Assembly (NCBI RefSeq): GCF_006716785.1
Contig: NZ_VFPQ01000001.1
Location: 5,146,001-5,210,000 of the forward strand
Direction: 5' to 3'
Length of the DNA: 64,000 nt
Source: Thermopolyspora flexuosa
GTDB lineage: Bacteria; Actinomycetota; Actinomycetes; Streptosporangiales; Streptosporangiaceae
In this document: positions 49,778-58,996 of the stretch, one piece after another
Layout: the number at the start of each line of letters is the position of its first letter
How positions within the stretch are numbered: the first letter of the stretch is position 1
Program-made: the position numbers and the translations under genes
The notes under the pieces: generated by a model
Seen by the model: the letters and a program-made list of their open reading frames with translations, nothing else
Told to the model about the DNA's origin: nothing
Databases searched by the model: none

Positions 49778-50188
49778 ATGGATCAGGAACTCGCCGACCT
49801 GCTGGGGATCGATTTCAACGACCCCGACGTCCAGCGCGAGAACGAGGCGATCGAGCGCGACATGCGGCTGATCGAGTGCCTTGTCAGTCTTCGCAGGCAG
49901 CTCGGACTCTCGCAGGCCGAGGTCGCCGCGCGCATGGGACGGAGCCAGCCGGCCGTCTCCGACTTCGAGCGACTCGGCGGTGACCCGCATCTGTCGACGA
50001 TCCGCCGCTATGCCCTGGCCATCGGCGCTGAGGTCATCCACATCGTCCGGCTGCGGGGTAAGGAGGAGTCGCCCACTCTCGCGCCCGCGGCAATGAACGT
50101 CCGCGTCGAAGGTCCCGGGACGGCCAACACGGGCAGTACGACCACCGGTCTTCCGGTCTACCGGGTCGCAATGGCCGGGAACGCCTGA
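49778..50188 (+). CDS. XRE-family HTH regulator
   Basis: In this 136-aa protein the helix-turn-helix covers about residues 35-90 (LVSLRRQLGLSQAEVAARMGRSQPAVSDFERLGGDPHLSTIRRYA). An N-terminal helix of 30 residues (DPDVQRENEAIERDM) and a Thr/Gly-rich C-terminal tail follow. This long N-helix form is typical of HigA- or MqsA-like antitoxin regulators. The stop overlaps the next start (TGATG), so the DUF6941 protein is its partner. GGGGAGG is 13 nt upstream of ATG 49778, rather far. Confidence 0.88.
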   Translation: MDQELADLLGIDFNDPDVQRENEAIERDMRLIECLVSLRRQLGLSQAEVAARMGRSQPAVSDFERLGGDPHLSTIRRYALAIGAEVIHIVRLRGKEESPTLAPAAMNVRVEGPGTANTGSTTTGLPVYRVAMAGNA

Positions 50189-50645
50189 TGGAAGCCTTCA
50201 TCATATTGAGTGACGCGGCGCAGATCGATGCGTCGGGGAAAGTCGGTCTGCTGGGCGCGGGATGGACAATAACCGGGCCTAATGTACCGCCGATGGCCGT
50301 CACCGTTTTCTTGCGCGTTCCCTGGGAGGAAGCGGGACAGCGCCGTACTTTCAGGATCCGTCTTCTGGACGAAGAAGATCAACCCGTTTACAGGCCCGAA
50401 GCGACGAAGATCCGATCGAATTCACCGGTCAATTGCAGCTCGACGAGAAGCGAGCACTACCGGATGACGAGGTAAGACTGGTGGACATTCACGTGCCCAT
50501 CTCCGTCACCGCGCATCTGCCTTCGCTACACGGAGGGCACCGGTATAGGTGGGTGTTCGAAGTCGAGGGGAAGGAGCTGGCATCCACGTCCTTCGTGGTA
50601 CGCCGAGACGATACTGCGACGAATCCCGAGAAAAACGACAAGTAA
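50188..50645 (+). pseudogene. DUF6941-type protein, frameshifted
   Basis: The first 68 codons (MEAFIILSDAAQIDASGKVG, FRIRLLDEEDQPVY) and the last 80 codons (SDEDPIEFTGQLQL, GGHRYRWVFEVEGKELASTSF) both look like parts of one beta-rich DUF6941-like protein but lie in different frames. The shift is around 50385-50400, where one lost base would reconnect them. DUF6941 proteins commonly follow a small XRE gene in actinobacteria; their role is unknown. The 3' part overlaps the antisense C-terminus of the next gene. Disabled gene or sequencing error cannot be told apart. Confidence 0.72.
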
Positions 50646-51637
50646 GGGCGCAGACCGGGGCCGGCCGAGCTGAACGGCCGGCCGGATGCGTCTGGCGGGT
50701 CCGTTCCGGTACTACTGCCGGACCGAGATTCGGAGATATCGTCGAACAGGTCGTCAATGTGCGACGCGGTCAGAGCCCGCTGCAGCCACGCGTCCAGTCG
50801 TTCTAGGTCGTCACAGAACCTGATCTGCCGTTCCCGCTCAGGCGGGACCTCGACGCCTCGATGCCGGAGCACCGAGAGCACGGAGTTGGCCTGGCCTCTC
50901 GCGCGGCCTTGCCTGAGCCCTTCCGCTAACCCTCCGAGATGTCCGTGTTCCTTGCCCTGACGGTAGAGGTTCTGCGCCCAAGAACTGTGCTCGGGGACAT
51001 AGGCCATCACGGTCTCCTCCAGAGTCCGACGGACCTCGGGGGGCGCCATGTCAACGCTGTAGCCGAACAATTCCGTCGCATCATCGGCGGGAAGGTCGTC
51101 GAGCAGCTTGACGAACGCCTCGGCGACCTCGCGGCGATGCCCATGCGCCATGGCCGAGAACGCCGCCCTCAGCGGGTCAGCAGCCATGCTCTTGGGGTCG
51201 CACAGTACAGGGATGTGACTTGGACCAACGATCACCGGATCGACGACGACCGAGACAGAGCCACCGCGCAGCTCCACCGGTCCCGAGACCCGCGATGCGC
51301 CGGGGTCGGGTGTGATGAACAGGAGGTGCACAGGCCGCCGGCCGGCCTCAACCCATAGGAGGGCGGCAGCGAGGGCCATCTGATGCAGTTTTTCCGCGGA
51401 GATCTCCGTGGCGACCTCGACGATGATCAAGTACTCGGCGTTCGGTTCTGGGCCGCTGAAGATGTTGATGTAGTCGCCCACCTCAACCGCAACGCGGTCA
51501 TGCCACTCGTCGTAGACCGGGCTGAGCGACCCACCTGGTGGTATCTCTACTCCTCCTACCTCGCGCAACAAGAGGACGGGTAGGTGCGGGTAGCGCTCGA
51601 TGAGCCTGTTAAGTGCCTCGTACTGCAAGCGCGGCAT
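50489..51637 (-). CDS. Conserved protein of unknown function with C-terminal read-through extension
   Basis: This 382-aa paralogue of the 48.6-kb gene has the same start (MPRLQYEALNRLIERYPHLP), IIVEVATEISAEKLH, HLLFITPDP, FGYSVDMAPPEVRRTLEET and SVLSVLRHRGVEVPPERERQIR. It has an extra Gly/Arg/His insert GKEHGHLGGLAEGLRQGRARG. The shorter paralogue stops just after HIDDLFDD; this one runs on for about 85 residues of low-quality sequence across the convergent DUF6941 gene. The natural stop was probably lost. ATG 51637 follows a TAACGT -10 element by 7 nt (leaderless). Confidence 0.72.
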   Translation of the reverse strand: MPRLQYEALNRLIERYPHLPVLLLREVGGVEIPPGGSLSPVYDEWHDRVAVEVGDYINIFSGPEPNAEYLIIVEVATEISAEKLHQMALAAALLWVEAGRRPVHLLFITPDPGASRVSGPVELRGGSVSVVVDPVIVGPSHIPVLCDPKSMAADPLRAAFSAMAHGHRREVAEAFVKLLDDLPADDATELFGYSVDMAPPEVRRTLEETVMAYVPEHSSWAQNLYRQGKEHGHLGGLAEGLRQGRARGQANSVLSVLRHRGVEVPPERERQIRFCDDLERLDAWLQRALTASHIDDLFDDISESRSGSSTGTDPPDASGRPFSSAGPGLRPYLSFFSGFVAVSSRRTTKDVDASSFPSTSNTHLYRCPPCSEGRCAVTEMGT

Positions 51638-51896
51638 GCACACAACGTTATCAGTTGATTACGAACAGCTCTCCCGTTCTTGACACCACTGGAACCGAAC
51701 CTGGTGATCAGCCTGCACCGCCCGTCCGATCCTGCTCCCTTGCCCGTTCAGAGGAGACCCTGTCGGCAGCGGGATCTACGTCGCCCCGCGGCCGGGTACG
51801 TCAAACGCCCGTCACCTGGCGCACCTCGGCCAGACCAGAGGCCGACGGCACGCTCGCCTGAGCCAACGCACAGTCGCGTCGGCCAAGTGCGGGCGG

Positions 51897-52949
51897 TCAG
51901 GCGGCTGCGGGTGTCACCAATGCCCGTAGTTCGCGGGCAGCAGGCAGCTCTCGCGCCTTATCGGGCAGGGCTGTGAGAACCTCCCCGACAAGGCGGCGGC
52001 GAGGTGGCGTCACCGGGAGAGACTGTGTGACGCGAACGGCGTGGCCGAGTCCTTCGGTCACCTCGTGATCCTGGATGAGGCACCACGCCTGGAGGAGTCC
52101 GATGTTGGCTCGCCCGCCGACCTTCTCCTCTGGGAGATCGGCGAGAGCCTGCTCCAACAAGGGCGCGGCGGCCTTGGCGTCTCCCAGCTTTGCGAGCGTC
52201 CACGCCTCTCCGGACTTGGCTTCCGCGGACGCCAAGCCCCAGACGGAGATGCGCTCGTCGGTCACGGTCGAAGGGAGCGCGGAATAGGTGTCCTTGAATT
52301 CGCGCAACGCCGCGCGAGCCTCTTCCACACGCCCGTCCTCGGCGAGCACTCGGGCACGAATCTTCTGCGCCTGCGCGAGGCCCAGAGACGGGTGGTTCCC
52401 GGCGAGCTGGACGGCTTCGTCGAGGAGGTTCTCCGTGGCGGTCCTCACGCGCTGCATGTAGTAGGACTCCACCGCCTCCTCGGCTCGCACCCACACGGCC
52501 AGGTCGCGGTCGCCGGAGGCGTCGGCGGCGGTACGAGCGGCGGCCCATGCTCGCCAGCAGGCCCGAGCACCTGCGATCAGGGGCAGATCCAATGCCAGGA
52601 ACGCCGACAACTGCGCATACACGCGCAGCAGGGACGCGCGCTCGCTGGTGCCCGTGGTTCTGGCCAATTGTTTCGACAGGTCGCGGATGTCGGCGACGAG
52701 GTTGGCGGAACGCGAACCCGACAGATCGATCCATACACTCTGCGCGTAGTCCCAGGCGACTCGCTCCCAGTCATCGACATCACGGTCGGTTGGCTCTGCG
52801 GAGATCCGCGGCAACTCACCGGGCGTGAAGGTGGGAATAGCCGCTACTGGGCCGAGTACCGACAGGAGGCGAAGGAGGGAGCGACGTTCCATGTCGTCCT
52901 CGCCGAGGCTTGGGGAGTTTGCTGTGAAGGTACCCATCCGCAGCGGCAT
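51897..52949 (-). CDS. XRE-TPR paralogue lacking its HTH domain
   Basis: This protein of about 350 aa aligns along its whole length with residues about 90-439 of the neighbouring XRE-TPR regulator (MERRSLLRLLSVLGP; VYAQLSAFLALDLPLIAGARACWRAW; GEVLTALPDKARELPAARELR). The N-terminal helix-turn-helix is absent and only 43 bp separate the two frames, so it arose by duplication with 5' loss. It keeps the helical repeat domain. Start uncertain: ATG 52949, 52937 or 52892. It may be a degenerate copy or a non-DNA-binding partner. Confidence 0.7.
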   Translation of the reverse strand: MPLRMGTFTANSPSLGEDDMERRSLLRLLSVLGPVAAIPTFTPGELPRISAEPTDRDVDDWERVAWDYAQSVWIDLSGSRSANLVADIRDLSKQLARTTGTSERASLLRVYAQLSAFLALDLPLIAGARACWRAWAAARTAADASGDRDLAVWVRAEEAVESYYMQRVRTATENLLDEAVQLAGNHPSLGLAQAQKIRARVLAEDGRVEEARAALREFKDTYSALPSTVTDERISVWGLASAEAKSGEAWTLAKLGDAKAAAPLLEQALADLPEEKVGGRANIGLLQAWCLIQDHEVTEGLGHAVRVTQSLPVTPPRRRLVGEVLTALPDKARELPAARELRALVTPAAA

Positions 52950-53012
52950 TGCCTGCCGGCTCCGGCACACCCTCTGATCACAGGCGAGCCGTTCTCCGTC
53001 CCTGGTTCGCGC

Positions 53013-54332
53013 TCAAGCCGCAGCCGCCGATACAAGCGTTCGTAGTTCACGAGCGGCGGGCAGGGCCTGGGCCTTTTCGGGGAGGGAGGTCAGGATCTCG
53101 CCGACGATTCGGCGCCGGGCAGGGGTGACGGGAAGTGACTGGGTGAGCTGAACGGCACGGTCGAGTCCTTCGGTCACCTCGCCGTCCTGGATCGCGCCCC
53201 ACATGCGCACCAGGTTGATGTTGGTTCTGCCGCCCACCTTCTCCTGCGGGGAGGACGCGAGCGCCTGCTCCAGCAGCGGAGTCGCGCGGCCGACGTCGCC
53301 GAGTTTGGTCAGGACCCAGGCCTGACTCCATTGCACGTCCTCCGGCGGTTTTCCCCATACGGAGATGTGATCGTCTGTCACATGCGCCGGCAGGGCGGCG
53401 TACACCTCCTCCAGCTCGCCGAGAGTTCTCCGGGCGTCATCGGCTTTCCCCTGATCGGCGAAGATGCGGCTGTGGACGTCGAGCGCCTTCACCAACCCGA
53501 TGCTGGGGCGACCGTCGGCGAGCGCGACGGCTTCGGCGACCAGGTTCTCCGTGGCGGAGCCCAGACGTTTCATGTAGTACGAGTCGGCCGCCTCCTCAGC
53601 CCGTACCCATACGGCCAGGTCCTTGTCGCCGGAGGCATCGGCGGCGGCGCGGGCGGCCGACCAGGCGCGCCAACAGGCGCGTGGGCCTGCGATCAGCGGA
53701 AGATCGAGCGCGAGGAACGCCGACAGCTGCGCGTACACCCGTAGCAGGGACGCACGCTCGGTGTTGTCCGCGGTGCCGGCCAGATCTCGGGATAGGTCGT
53801 GGATGTCGGCGGCGAGATCGGCGGATCGTGTCCCCGACAGATCGGTCCACACGCCCTGTGCGTAGTCCCAGGCGACCTGCTCCCAGTCGTCCGCGTCGCG
53901 ATCGACCCATTCCCCGGTGATCTGCCGCAGGCGGACGTGCACGGCGTCGATCGTCGAGGCGGAAACGGCCGCGCCAGGGCCGAGGACCGAGAGGAGGCGA
54001 AGGAGGGCGCGACGCTGCATGTCGTCCTCGTCAGGGATCGAGGGATTTGCTGGGAACGTACCCGACAGGAGCTTGGACTCCCATTCGGTAAGGACCTTGT
54101 CGCGGGCGAGCAATTCGCTGAGCTGGATCAGAGCTCCGTTGGCCTGGTAGGCCACGTCGAAGAGCGGGATCAGGTCGGGTGGTACCGGTTGTTCGCCGCG
54201 TTCGATCCTGGCCAGGTGGCCCCAGGAGATCGGGAGCCGGGCGGCCACCTCGCGCAGGCCGGTGCGGCGGAAGGCGCGGAGGACCGCGCCGAAGAGCTGG
54301 GCGGAGGAGGGTCGGGGGGTCTGTCCGCTCAT
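53013..54332 (-). CDS. XRE-family regulator with TPR-like sensor domain
   Basis: In this 439-aa protein, the helix-turn-helix covers residues about 10-62 (LRAFRRTGLREVAARLPISWGHLARIERGEQPVP). A linker containing DEDDMQRRALLRLLSVLGPG and about seven helical tetratricopeptide-like repeats (about 130-435) follow. This layout is common in actinobacterial regulators that respond to peptides or developmental cues. ATG 54332 with GGAGAGG 6 nt upstream is chosen over the upstream frame. It is duplicated immediately downstream. Confidence 0.87.
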   Translation of the reverse strand: MSGQTPRPSSAQLFGAVLRAFRRTGLREVAARLPISWGHLARIERGEQPVPPDLIPLFDVAYQANGALIQLSELLARDKVLTEWESKLLSGTFPANPSIPDEDDMQRRALLRLLSVLGPGAAVSASTIDAVHVRLRQITGEWVDRDADDWEQVAWDYAQGVWTDLSGTRSADLAADIHDLSRDLAGTADNTERASLLRVYAQLSAFLALDLPLIAGPRACWRAWSAARAAADASGDKDLAVWVRAEEAADSYYMKRLGSATENLVAEAVALADGRPSIGLVKALDVHSRIFADQGKADDARRTLGELEEVYAALPAHVTDDHISVWGKPPEDVQWSQAWVLTKLGDVGRATPLLEQALASSPQEKVGGRTNINLVRMWGAIQDGEVTEGLDRAVQLTQSLPVTPARRRIVGEILTSLPEKAQALPAARELRTLVSAAAA

Positions 54333-54463
54333 GCCGCCTCTCCGTAGGTGACGGTCGCGTGACACGAGTGGTCACGGATTTCGCTGCATGCGATTACAGA
54401 GCGTCTCCATGATGTCACTCGCAACCCCCTCGATGGTCGGAAACAGCGGCCATCGGTGCGCCA

Positions 54464-54502
54464 GCGGGAGCCGTACGGCCGCCCCCGTCGTACGGCTCCC
54501 GC
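54464..54502. terminator. 14-bp perfect hairpin in the XRE/anti-sigma gap
   Basis: GCGGGAGCCGTACG (54464-54477) pairs exactly with 54489-54502 around an 11-nt loop. It lies between divergent genes, 130 bp before the XRE start and 145 bp before the anti-sigma gene, so it is not at a gene end. Purpose unclear. Nothing else stands out in 54333-54647. Confidence 0.4.
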
Positions 54503-54647
54503 CCTGAACGTGAAGTGGAGTACGGGTCATGGTGGACGTGGACGGCACGGTACGCCGACGCGGATGGCGATATGGGTCGACCGTGATCTCGGTCGGCGGT
54601 GCTCGGCGGGCCTCCGGCTGTGGGCCAGGTGTGGGTGTGGGGCGGCC

Positions 54648-55116
54648 ATGACGGACGCGTGCCGGGATCAGCCGCCGCAGTGCGGCGATGCGGACGGGCT
54701 GCTGAACGCGAGCTGGACCTGGGAGCCCGAGGCCAGGTACGTGCGGGAGGCCCGGAAAGAGGCCGAGGCGACGCTGGTCTCGTGGGGCGTGAGCGGGCAG
54801 GACCTTGAGGATGTGATCCTCGTGTTGAGCGAGCTCGTGTCCAATGCGCTCGTCCACGGCAAGGGGGCCATCACGGTCACGCTCACCCTCGACCGCCACC
54901 GCAACACGCTGACCGGCGGGGTCACCGACGCAGGGCCGGACTGGCCACGTGAAACAACGTGCGAGAACGGGACCGCCGGGGAGGCCCAAGGAGGATCCGT
55001 TCGCCGAGAACGGGCGCGGGCTGTTCCTGGTCGGGCTGTTGTCGAACGGGTGGGGCGTGGCCAGGGAGTCCGATGGCACGCAGAAGACGGTGTGGTTTCG
55101 GCGCGAGCTGGCCTGA
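54648..55116 (+). pseudogene. Anti-sigma-factor-type ATPase (RsbW-like), frameshifted
   Basis: From ATG 54648 the frame encodes a GHKL ATPase start: ARYVREARKEAEATLVSWG, then the N box LVLSELVSNALVHG, and the sheet ITVTLTLDRHRNTLTGGVTD. After about 54950 the homology continues in another frame with EDPFAENGRGLFLVGLLSNGWGV (the G box) to a stop at 55114-55116. A +1 shift between about 54945 and 54965 is needed. Such small kinases antagonise anti-anti-sigma factors in actinomycetes and often sit beside XRE-type genes. Loss of function or a base error is possible. Confidence 0.7.
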
Positions 55117-55156
55117 GGTGGCCCCGCCGTACGGCGAAGCCCGCGAAAGCACGGCG

Positions 55157-55192
55157 ACGACGCCCAGGGCGGGGGTGTGCCGTGGGCGTCGT
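55157..55192. terminator. Hairpin between convergent genes
   Basis: ACGACGCCCA (55157-55166) and TGGGCGTCGT (55183-55192) pair exactly around a 16-nt loop. The hairpin sits in the 152-bp gap between the anti-sigma gene and the aldolase gene and may end both. Confidence 0.45.
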
Positions 55193-55268
55193 GCGTGCGC
55201 GAGGGGTTGCCTCGCCTCCCCATGGGGCACCGGACGTGGTGCCGGTGCGGGTCGCCGTCCCGATGGGG

Positions 55269-56312
55269 TCAGTCCTTTTTCTTGTCGTCCTCGGCGCGTT
55301 CCCGTTCGGCGACGAGCTGGAGGGCGATGTCGATGATCATGTCCTCCTGGCCGCCGACGTAGCCGGCCTCGCCGACGCGCTGGAGGATCTCGTGGGCGGG
55401 CACGTCGTACCGTTCGGCCGCCCGTTCGGCGTGGAGCAGGAAGCTGGAGTAGACGCCCGCGTAGCCCTGGGTGATGGCGCCGCGGTCGGCGAACGGCAGC
55501 CGCTTGAGGAACGGCTTGACCACCTCCTCGGCGGCCGCCAGAGCGCCCTGCACGTCGACGCCCGTCGGGATGCCGAGGCGTTCGAAGGTGGCGGCGAGGA
55601 CCTCGGTGGGCGAGTTGCCCGCGCCGGCGCCGAGGGCGCACAGGGCGCCGTCGATCTGCAACGCCCCGCTCTGTACGGCGAGCACGGAGTTGGCGATGCC
55701 GAGCGAGAGGTTCTGGTGGCCGTGGAAGCCGACCTGGGCCTCGTGGCCGATCTCCTTCACCAGGGCGGCGATGCGCTCCTGGGCCTCGCCGAGCACGAGC
55801 GCGCCGGCCGAGTCGACGACGTACACGCACTGGGCGCCGCCGTCGACCATGATGCGGGCCTGCCTGGCGAGCTCCTCGGGGCCGATGCGGTGGGAGAGCA
55901 TGAGGAACCCGACGGTCTCCATGCCGAGCTCGCGGGCGGCGGCGAAGTGCTGCAGCGAGATGTCGGCCTCGGTGCAGTGGGTGGCGATGCGGGCGACCGA
56001 CGCGCCGGCGTCGTGGGCCTTCTTCAGGTCCTCGATGGTGCCGACGCCGGGCAGCAGCAGCACGGCGATCTTGGCCTGCCTGGCCTCGTCCACGGCGGCG
56101 GCCACGAGTTTGATGTCGTCCTCGAGGGAGAAGCCGTAGTTGAACGACGAGCCCCCGAGGCCGTCGCCGTGGCTCACCTCGATGACCTCCACCCCGGCCG
56201 AGTCGAGGGCGTGCACGACGTTGCGCACCTGCTCCTCGGTGAACCGGTGGGCCATGGCGTGGCTGCCGTCGCGCAGCGTGGAATCCGTGATCCTGACCTT
56301 CTGGGGCGTCAT
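55269..56312 (-). CDS. mhpE: 4-hydroxy-2-oxovalerate aldolase
   Basis: This 347-aa DmpG/BphI-type class II aldolase cleaves 4-hydroxy-2-oxoacids to pyruvate and an aldehyde. The TIM barrel begins [19 protein letters not shown], with catalytic Arg and metal Asp in LRDG. The metal pair His-x-His is in [12 protein letters not shown], and the C-terminal communication domain ([12 protein letters not shown] to [27 protein letters not shown]) docks to the dehydrogenase. ATG 56312 overlaps the stop of the dehydrogenase gene (ATGA). It is the third gene of the meta-cleavage lower operon. Confidence 0.95.
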   Translation of the reverse strand: MTPQKVRITDSTLRDGSHAMAHRFTEEQVRNVVHALDSAGVEVIEVSHGDGLGGSSFNYGFSLEDDIKLVAAAVDEARQAKIAVLLLPGVGTIEDLKKAHDAGASVARIATHCTEADISLQHFAAARELGMETVGFLMLSHRIGPEELARQARIMVDGGAQCVYVVDSAGALVLGEAQERIAALVKEIGHEAQVGFHGHQNLSLGIANSVLAVQSGALQIDGALCALGAGAGNSPTEVLAATFERLGIPTGVDVQGALAAAEEVVKPFLKRLPFADRGAITQGYAGVYSSFLLHAERAAERYDVPAHEILQRVGEAGYVGGQEDMIIDIALQLVAERERAEDDKKKD

Positions 56313-57214
56313 GCCGTCACCTTCCCGGACGCCTTGCGCATCGCGAGCTGCTCGCCGGTACGGGCGGCCGCCGCGGTCATGATGTCGAGGTTGCCCGCCC
56401 ACGGGGGCAGGTAGTCGCCGTTGCCCTTGACCTCGAGGAACACCGCCACGCGGGCGTGGCCGTTCCAGATGTCGCGGGGCTCGTCGAACTGCGGCTCGGC
56501 CCGGAGCGTGTACCCGGGCACGTACTCGCGCACCTTGTCCACCATGCGGTGGATCGACTCGGCGATCGCGTCGGTGTCCGCGTTCGCCGGGATCGCGCAG
56601 AACACCGTGTCCCGCATGATCATCGGCGGCTTCACCGGGTTGAGGATGATGATCGCCTTGCCGCGCCCGGCGCCGCCGACCGACTCGATGGCCCGCGCGG
56701 TGGTCTGGGTGAACTCGTCGATGTTCGCCCGGGTGCCGGGGCCCGCCGAGCGGGAGGCGATCGAGGCGACGATCTCCGCGTACGGCACGGGCACCACGCT
56801 GGACACCGCGTGCACGATCGGGATCGTGGCCTGCCCGCCACAGGTGATCATGTTGAGGTTGGGCGCGTCGGACAGCTCGTCGAGGTTGACCGGCGGGCAG
56901 ACGAACGGGCCGACCGCGGCCGGGGTGAGGTCGATCGCCTGAATCCCGGCCTCCTGGTAGCGGGGCGCGTTCGCCAGGTGGGCCTTGGCCGAGGTGGCCT
57001 CGAAGACCAGGTCGGGCAGGTCGTCCTGGGCGAGCAGCCAGTCCACGCCCTCGGCCGAGGCGGGCACGCCGAGCTCGCGGGCGCGGGCGAGGCCGTCGGA
57101 GTCCGGGTCGACGCCGACCACCGAGTGGACCGTGATCCAGTCGCTGCGCAGCAGCTTGATCAACAGGTCGGTGCCGATGTTGCCGGGGCCGACGATGGCG
57201 GCGGAGAGGGTCAT
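56309..57214 (-). CDS. mhpF: Acetaldehyde dehydrogenase (acylating)
   Basis: This 301-aa DmpF/BphJ-type enzyme converts acetaldehyde (or propanal) plus CoA and NAD to acyl-CoA. It has an N-terminal Rossmann motif [18 protein letters not shown], catalytic Cys in [18 protein letters not shown], and [14 protein letters not shown]. The product aldehyde is channelled from the adjacent aldolase, with which it forms a complex. ATG 57214 overlaps the hydratase stop (ATGA). Confidence 0.95.
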   Translation of the reverse strand: MTLSAAIVGPGNIGTDLLIKLLRSDWITVHSVVGVDPDSDGLARARELGVPASAEGVDWLLAQDDLPDLVFEATSAKAHLANAPRYQEAGIQAIDLTPAAVGPFVCPPVNLDELSDAPNLNMITCGGQATIPIVHAVSSVVPVPYAEIVASIASRSAGPGTRANIDEFTQTTARAIESVGGAGRGKAIIILNPVKPPMIMRDTVFCAIPANADTDAIAESIHRMVDKVREYVPGYTLRAEPQFDEPRDIWNGHARVAVFLEVKGNGDYLPPWAGNLDIMTAAAARTGEQLAMRKASGKVTA

Positions 57215-58026
57215 GCCGCCTCCTTCGCGAACGCGATCGACACCGAGCCGATGCCGCCGAAGGTGGCGGTCACGCTGTCGCCGGGCCGTACCGGGATGGA
57301 GGCGGTGCACGAGCCGGGCAGCACCACGTGCCCGGCCTCCAGGGTCACGCCGCGCTCGCCGAGCACGTTGGCGAGCCACACCAGGGCGTTGAGCGGGGAG
57401 CCGAGTACGGCACCGCCGGCGCCGGTCTGCTCGAGCTCGCCGTTGCGGTGCAGCAGGCAGCCGGTGAGGGCGAGGTCGACGGCGTCGAGCCGTACCGGGC
57501 GGGTGCCGAGCACCACGCCGCCGCTGGAGGCGTTGTCCGCGATCGTGTCCGCGAGGGTGATCTTCCAGTCGGCGATGCGCGAGTCGATGATCTCCAGGGC
57601 GGGCAGCACGAAGTCCACCGCGGCGGCGGCCTCGGCCGCGGTCACCCCGGGGCCGCGCAATGGCCGGCCGAGCACGAACGCGACCTCGGGCTCGATGCGC
57701 GGCTGGAGGAACCGCCCGGCGTCGACGCGCGAGGCGTCCGCGAAGAACATCGCGTCGGTGAGGTGCCCGTAGTCGGGCTGGTCCACGTTGAGCTGGCGCT
57801 GCATCGCGGCCGAGGTGAGGCCCACCTTGTGGCCCTTGATCCGGGCGCCCCGGGCGAGCCACGCGTCCACCTGGGCGAGCTGGATCGCGTACGCGTCGTC
57901 GACGGTCAGCCCCGGGAACGTCTGGGTGAGCGGCGCGATCGGCGTGCCGGACGCGTACGCGTCGAGCAGCAGCGCCGCGGCCTTGTCCACGACGCCCGCG
58001 GGCGTGCGGACCTTGTCGTCGTCCAT
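57211..58026 (-). CDS. mhpD: 2-keto-4-pentenoate (2-hydroxypenta-2,4-dienoate) hydratase
   Basis: This 271-aa enzyme of the fumarylacetoacetate-hydrolase-fold hydratase family has [30 protein letters not shown] near the N-terminus, the metal-binding acids in [11 protein letters not shown], and [32 protein letters not shown]. It adds water to the dienoate left after meta-ring cleavage. It is the first gene of the lower pathway operon. ATG 58026 has GAAGGGA 6 nt upstream. It diverges from the IclR regulator. Confidence 0.94.
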   Translation of the reverse strand: MDDDKVRTPAGVVDKAAALLLDAYASGTPIAPLTQTFPGLTVDDAYAIQLAQVDAWLARGARIKGHKVGLTSAAMQRQLNVDQPDYGHLTDAMFFADASRVDAGRFLQPRIEPEVAFVLGRPLRGPGVTAAEAAAAVDFVLPALEIIDSRIADWKITLADTIADNASSGGVVLGTRPVRLDAVDLALTGCLLHRNGELEQTGAGGAVLGSPLNALVWLANVLGERGVTLEAGHVVLPGSCTASIPVRPGDSVTATFGGIGSVSIAFAKEAA

Positions 58027-58094
58027 GCTGGTCCCTTCGTCGTCGTCCCGGGGATAGACCCTGGTGGGCGGGACCGGGCGCGGGCAACGAACGT

Positions 58095-58111
58095 GTCCCG
58101 CTCGACGGGAC
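58095..58111. promoter_or_regulatory. Dyad GTCCCG-N5-CGGGAC in the hydratase/IclR gap
   Basis: This perfect 17-bp inverted repeat lies 68 bp before the hydratase start and 42 bp before the regulator start. It is the best candidate operator for the divergent IclR protein. Confidence 0.5.
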
Positions 58112-58153
58112 GCCTCCTGAAGTTTTGCCGGAAGGGGCCGAATAAAGTTAGGC

Positions 58154-58984
58154 GTGTCCTCCGCCATGACCAGCGACTCCTACCTGCACCGGGTCGTCCG
58201 GGTGCTGTCCGCGTTCCGGGCCGAGGACGACGAGCTCGGCCCGTCCGAGCTGGCCCGGCGCACCGGGCTGCCGAAGTCGACGGTGCACCGGATCATGCAG
58301 GCGCTCGTCGAGGAGGGCCTGCTGGAACGGCGGGGCCAGGAGGTACGGCTCGGCCTGCGGCTGTTCGAGATCGGCCAGCGGGTGCCGCGGCAGCGGGTGC
58401 TGCGCGACGCGGCCCTGCCGTACATGGCGGACCTGTGGGAGGCGACCCGGCAGACGATCCACCTCGCGGTGCTGGAGGGCACCGAGGTGGTGTACGTGGA
58501 GATCCTGCACGCGCCGGGCGGGCCGGAGTTCCCGTCGCGGGTGGGCGGGCGGCTGCCCGCGCACGCCACCGGGGTGGGCAAGGCGATCCTCGCGTTCTCC
58601 CCGCCGGAGGTGGTGCAGCGGGTGCTGGAGGCCGGGCTGTCCCGGATGAGCGGGCGCACGGTGGCCGCGCCCGGGCTGCTGCTGCGGGAGCTCGCCCGGA
58701 TCCGGCGGGAGGGCGTGGCCTACGACCGGGAGGAGTCGGGGCCGGGGATCGTGTGCGCGGCCGCGCCGGTACTGGGGCGGGGCGGCGAGGTGCTGGGGGC
58801 GCTGTCGGCGTCCGGGCTGTCGACGCGGATGCGGCTGGAGCGGATCGCGCCCGCGGTGCACACCGCGGCGCTCGCGCTCTCCCGCACGCTCGGCCGCCGC
58901 GACCGGCCGTACCACACGGCGCAGCGGGCGCTCGCCGCCTGGTACGTGCCCGGCGTGGCCGAGCGGCCTCCCGACCGCCTGTGA
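58154..58984 (+). CDS. IclR-family transcriptional regulator
   Basis: This 276-aa protein has an N-terminal winged helix (VVRVLSAFRAEDDELGPSELARRTGLPKSTVHRIMQAL) and a C-terminal ligand domain with VYVEILHAPGGPEFPSRVGGRLPAHATGVGKAIL and GLLLRELARIRREGVAYDREE, the typical IclR effector-binding signature. It probably senses a pathway intermediate and controls the divergent meta-cleavage lower operon. GTG 58154 lies 5 nt after a TAAAGT -10 (58143-58148), so it may be leaderless; ATG 58166 is the alternative. Confidence 0.92.
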   Translation: MSSAMTSDSYLHRVVRVLSAFRAEDDELGPSELARRTGLPKSTVHRIMQALVEEGLLERRGQEVRLGLRLFEIGQRVPRQRVLRDAALPYMADLWEATRQTIHLAVLEGTEVVYVEILHAPGGPEFPSRVGGRLPAHATGVGKAILAFSPPEVVQRVLEAGLSRMSGRTVAAPGLLLRELARIRREGVAYDREESGPGIVCAAAPVLGRGGEVLGALSASGLSTRMRLERIAPAVHTAALALSRTLGRRDRPYHTAQRALAAWYVPGVAERPPDRL

Positions 58985-58996
58985 CGCACGGCGGCG

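Noticed and set aside
54456-56414. A 652-codon plus-strand frame spanning the anti-sigma gene and the aldolase locus
   Set aside because: Only its first 100 residues are protein-like (the anti-sigma N-terminus). The rest is antisense to the aldolase gene, so it is an accidental fusion made by the frameshift.
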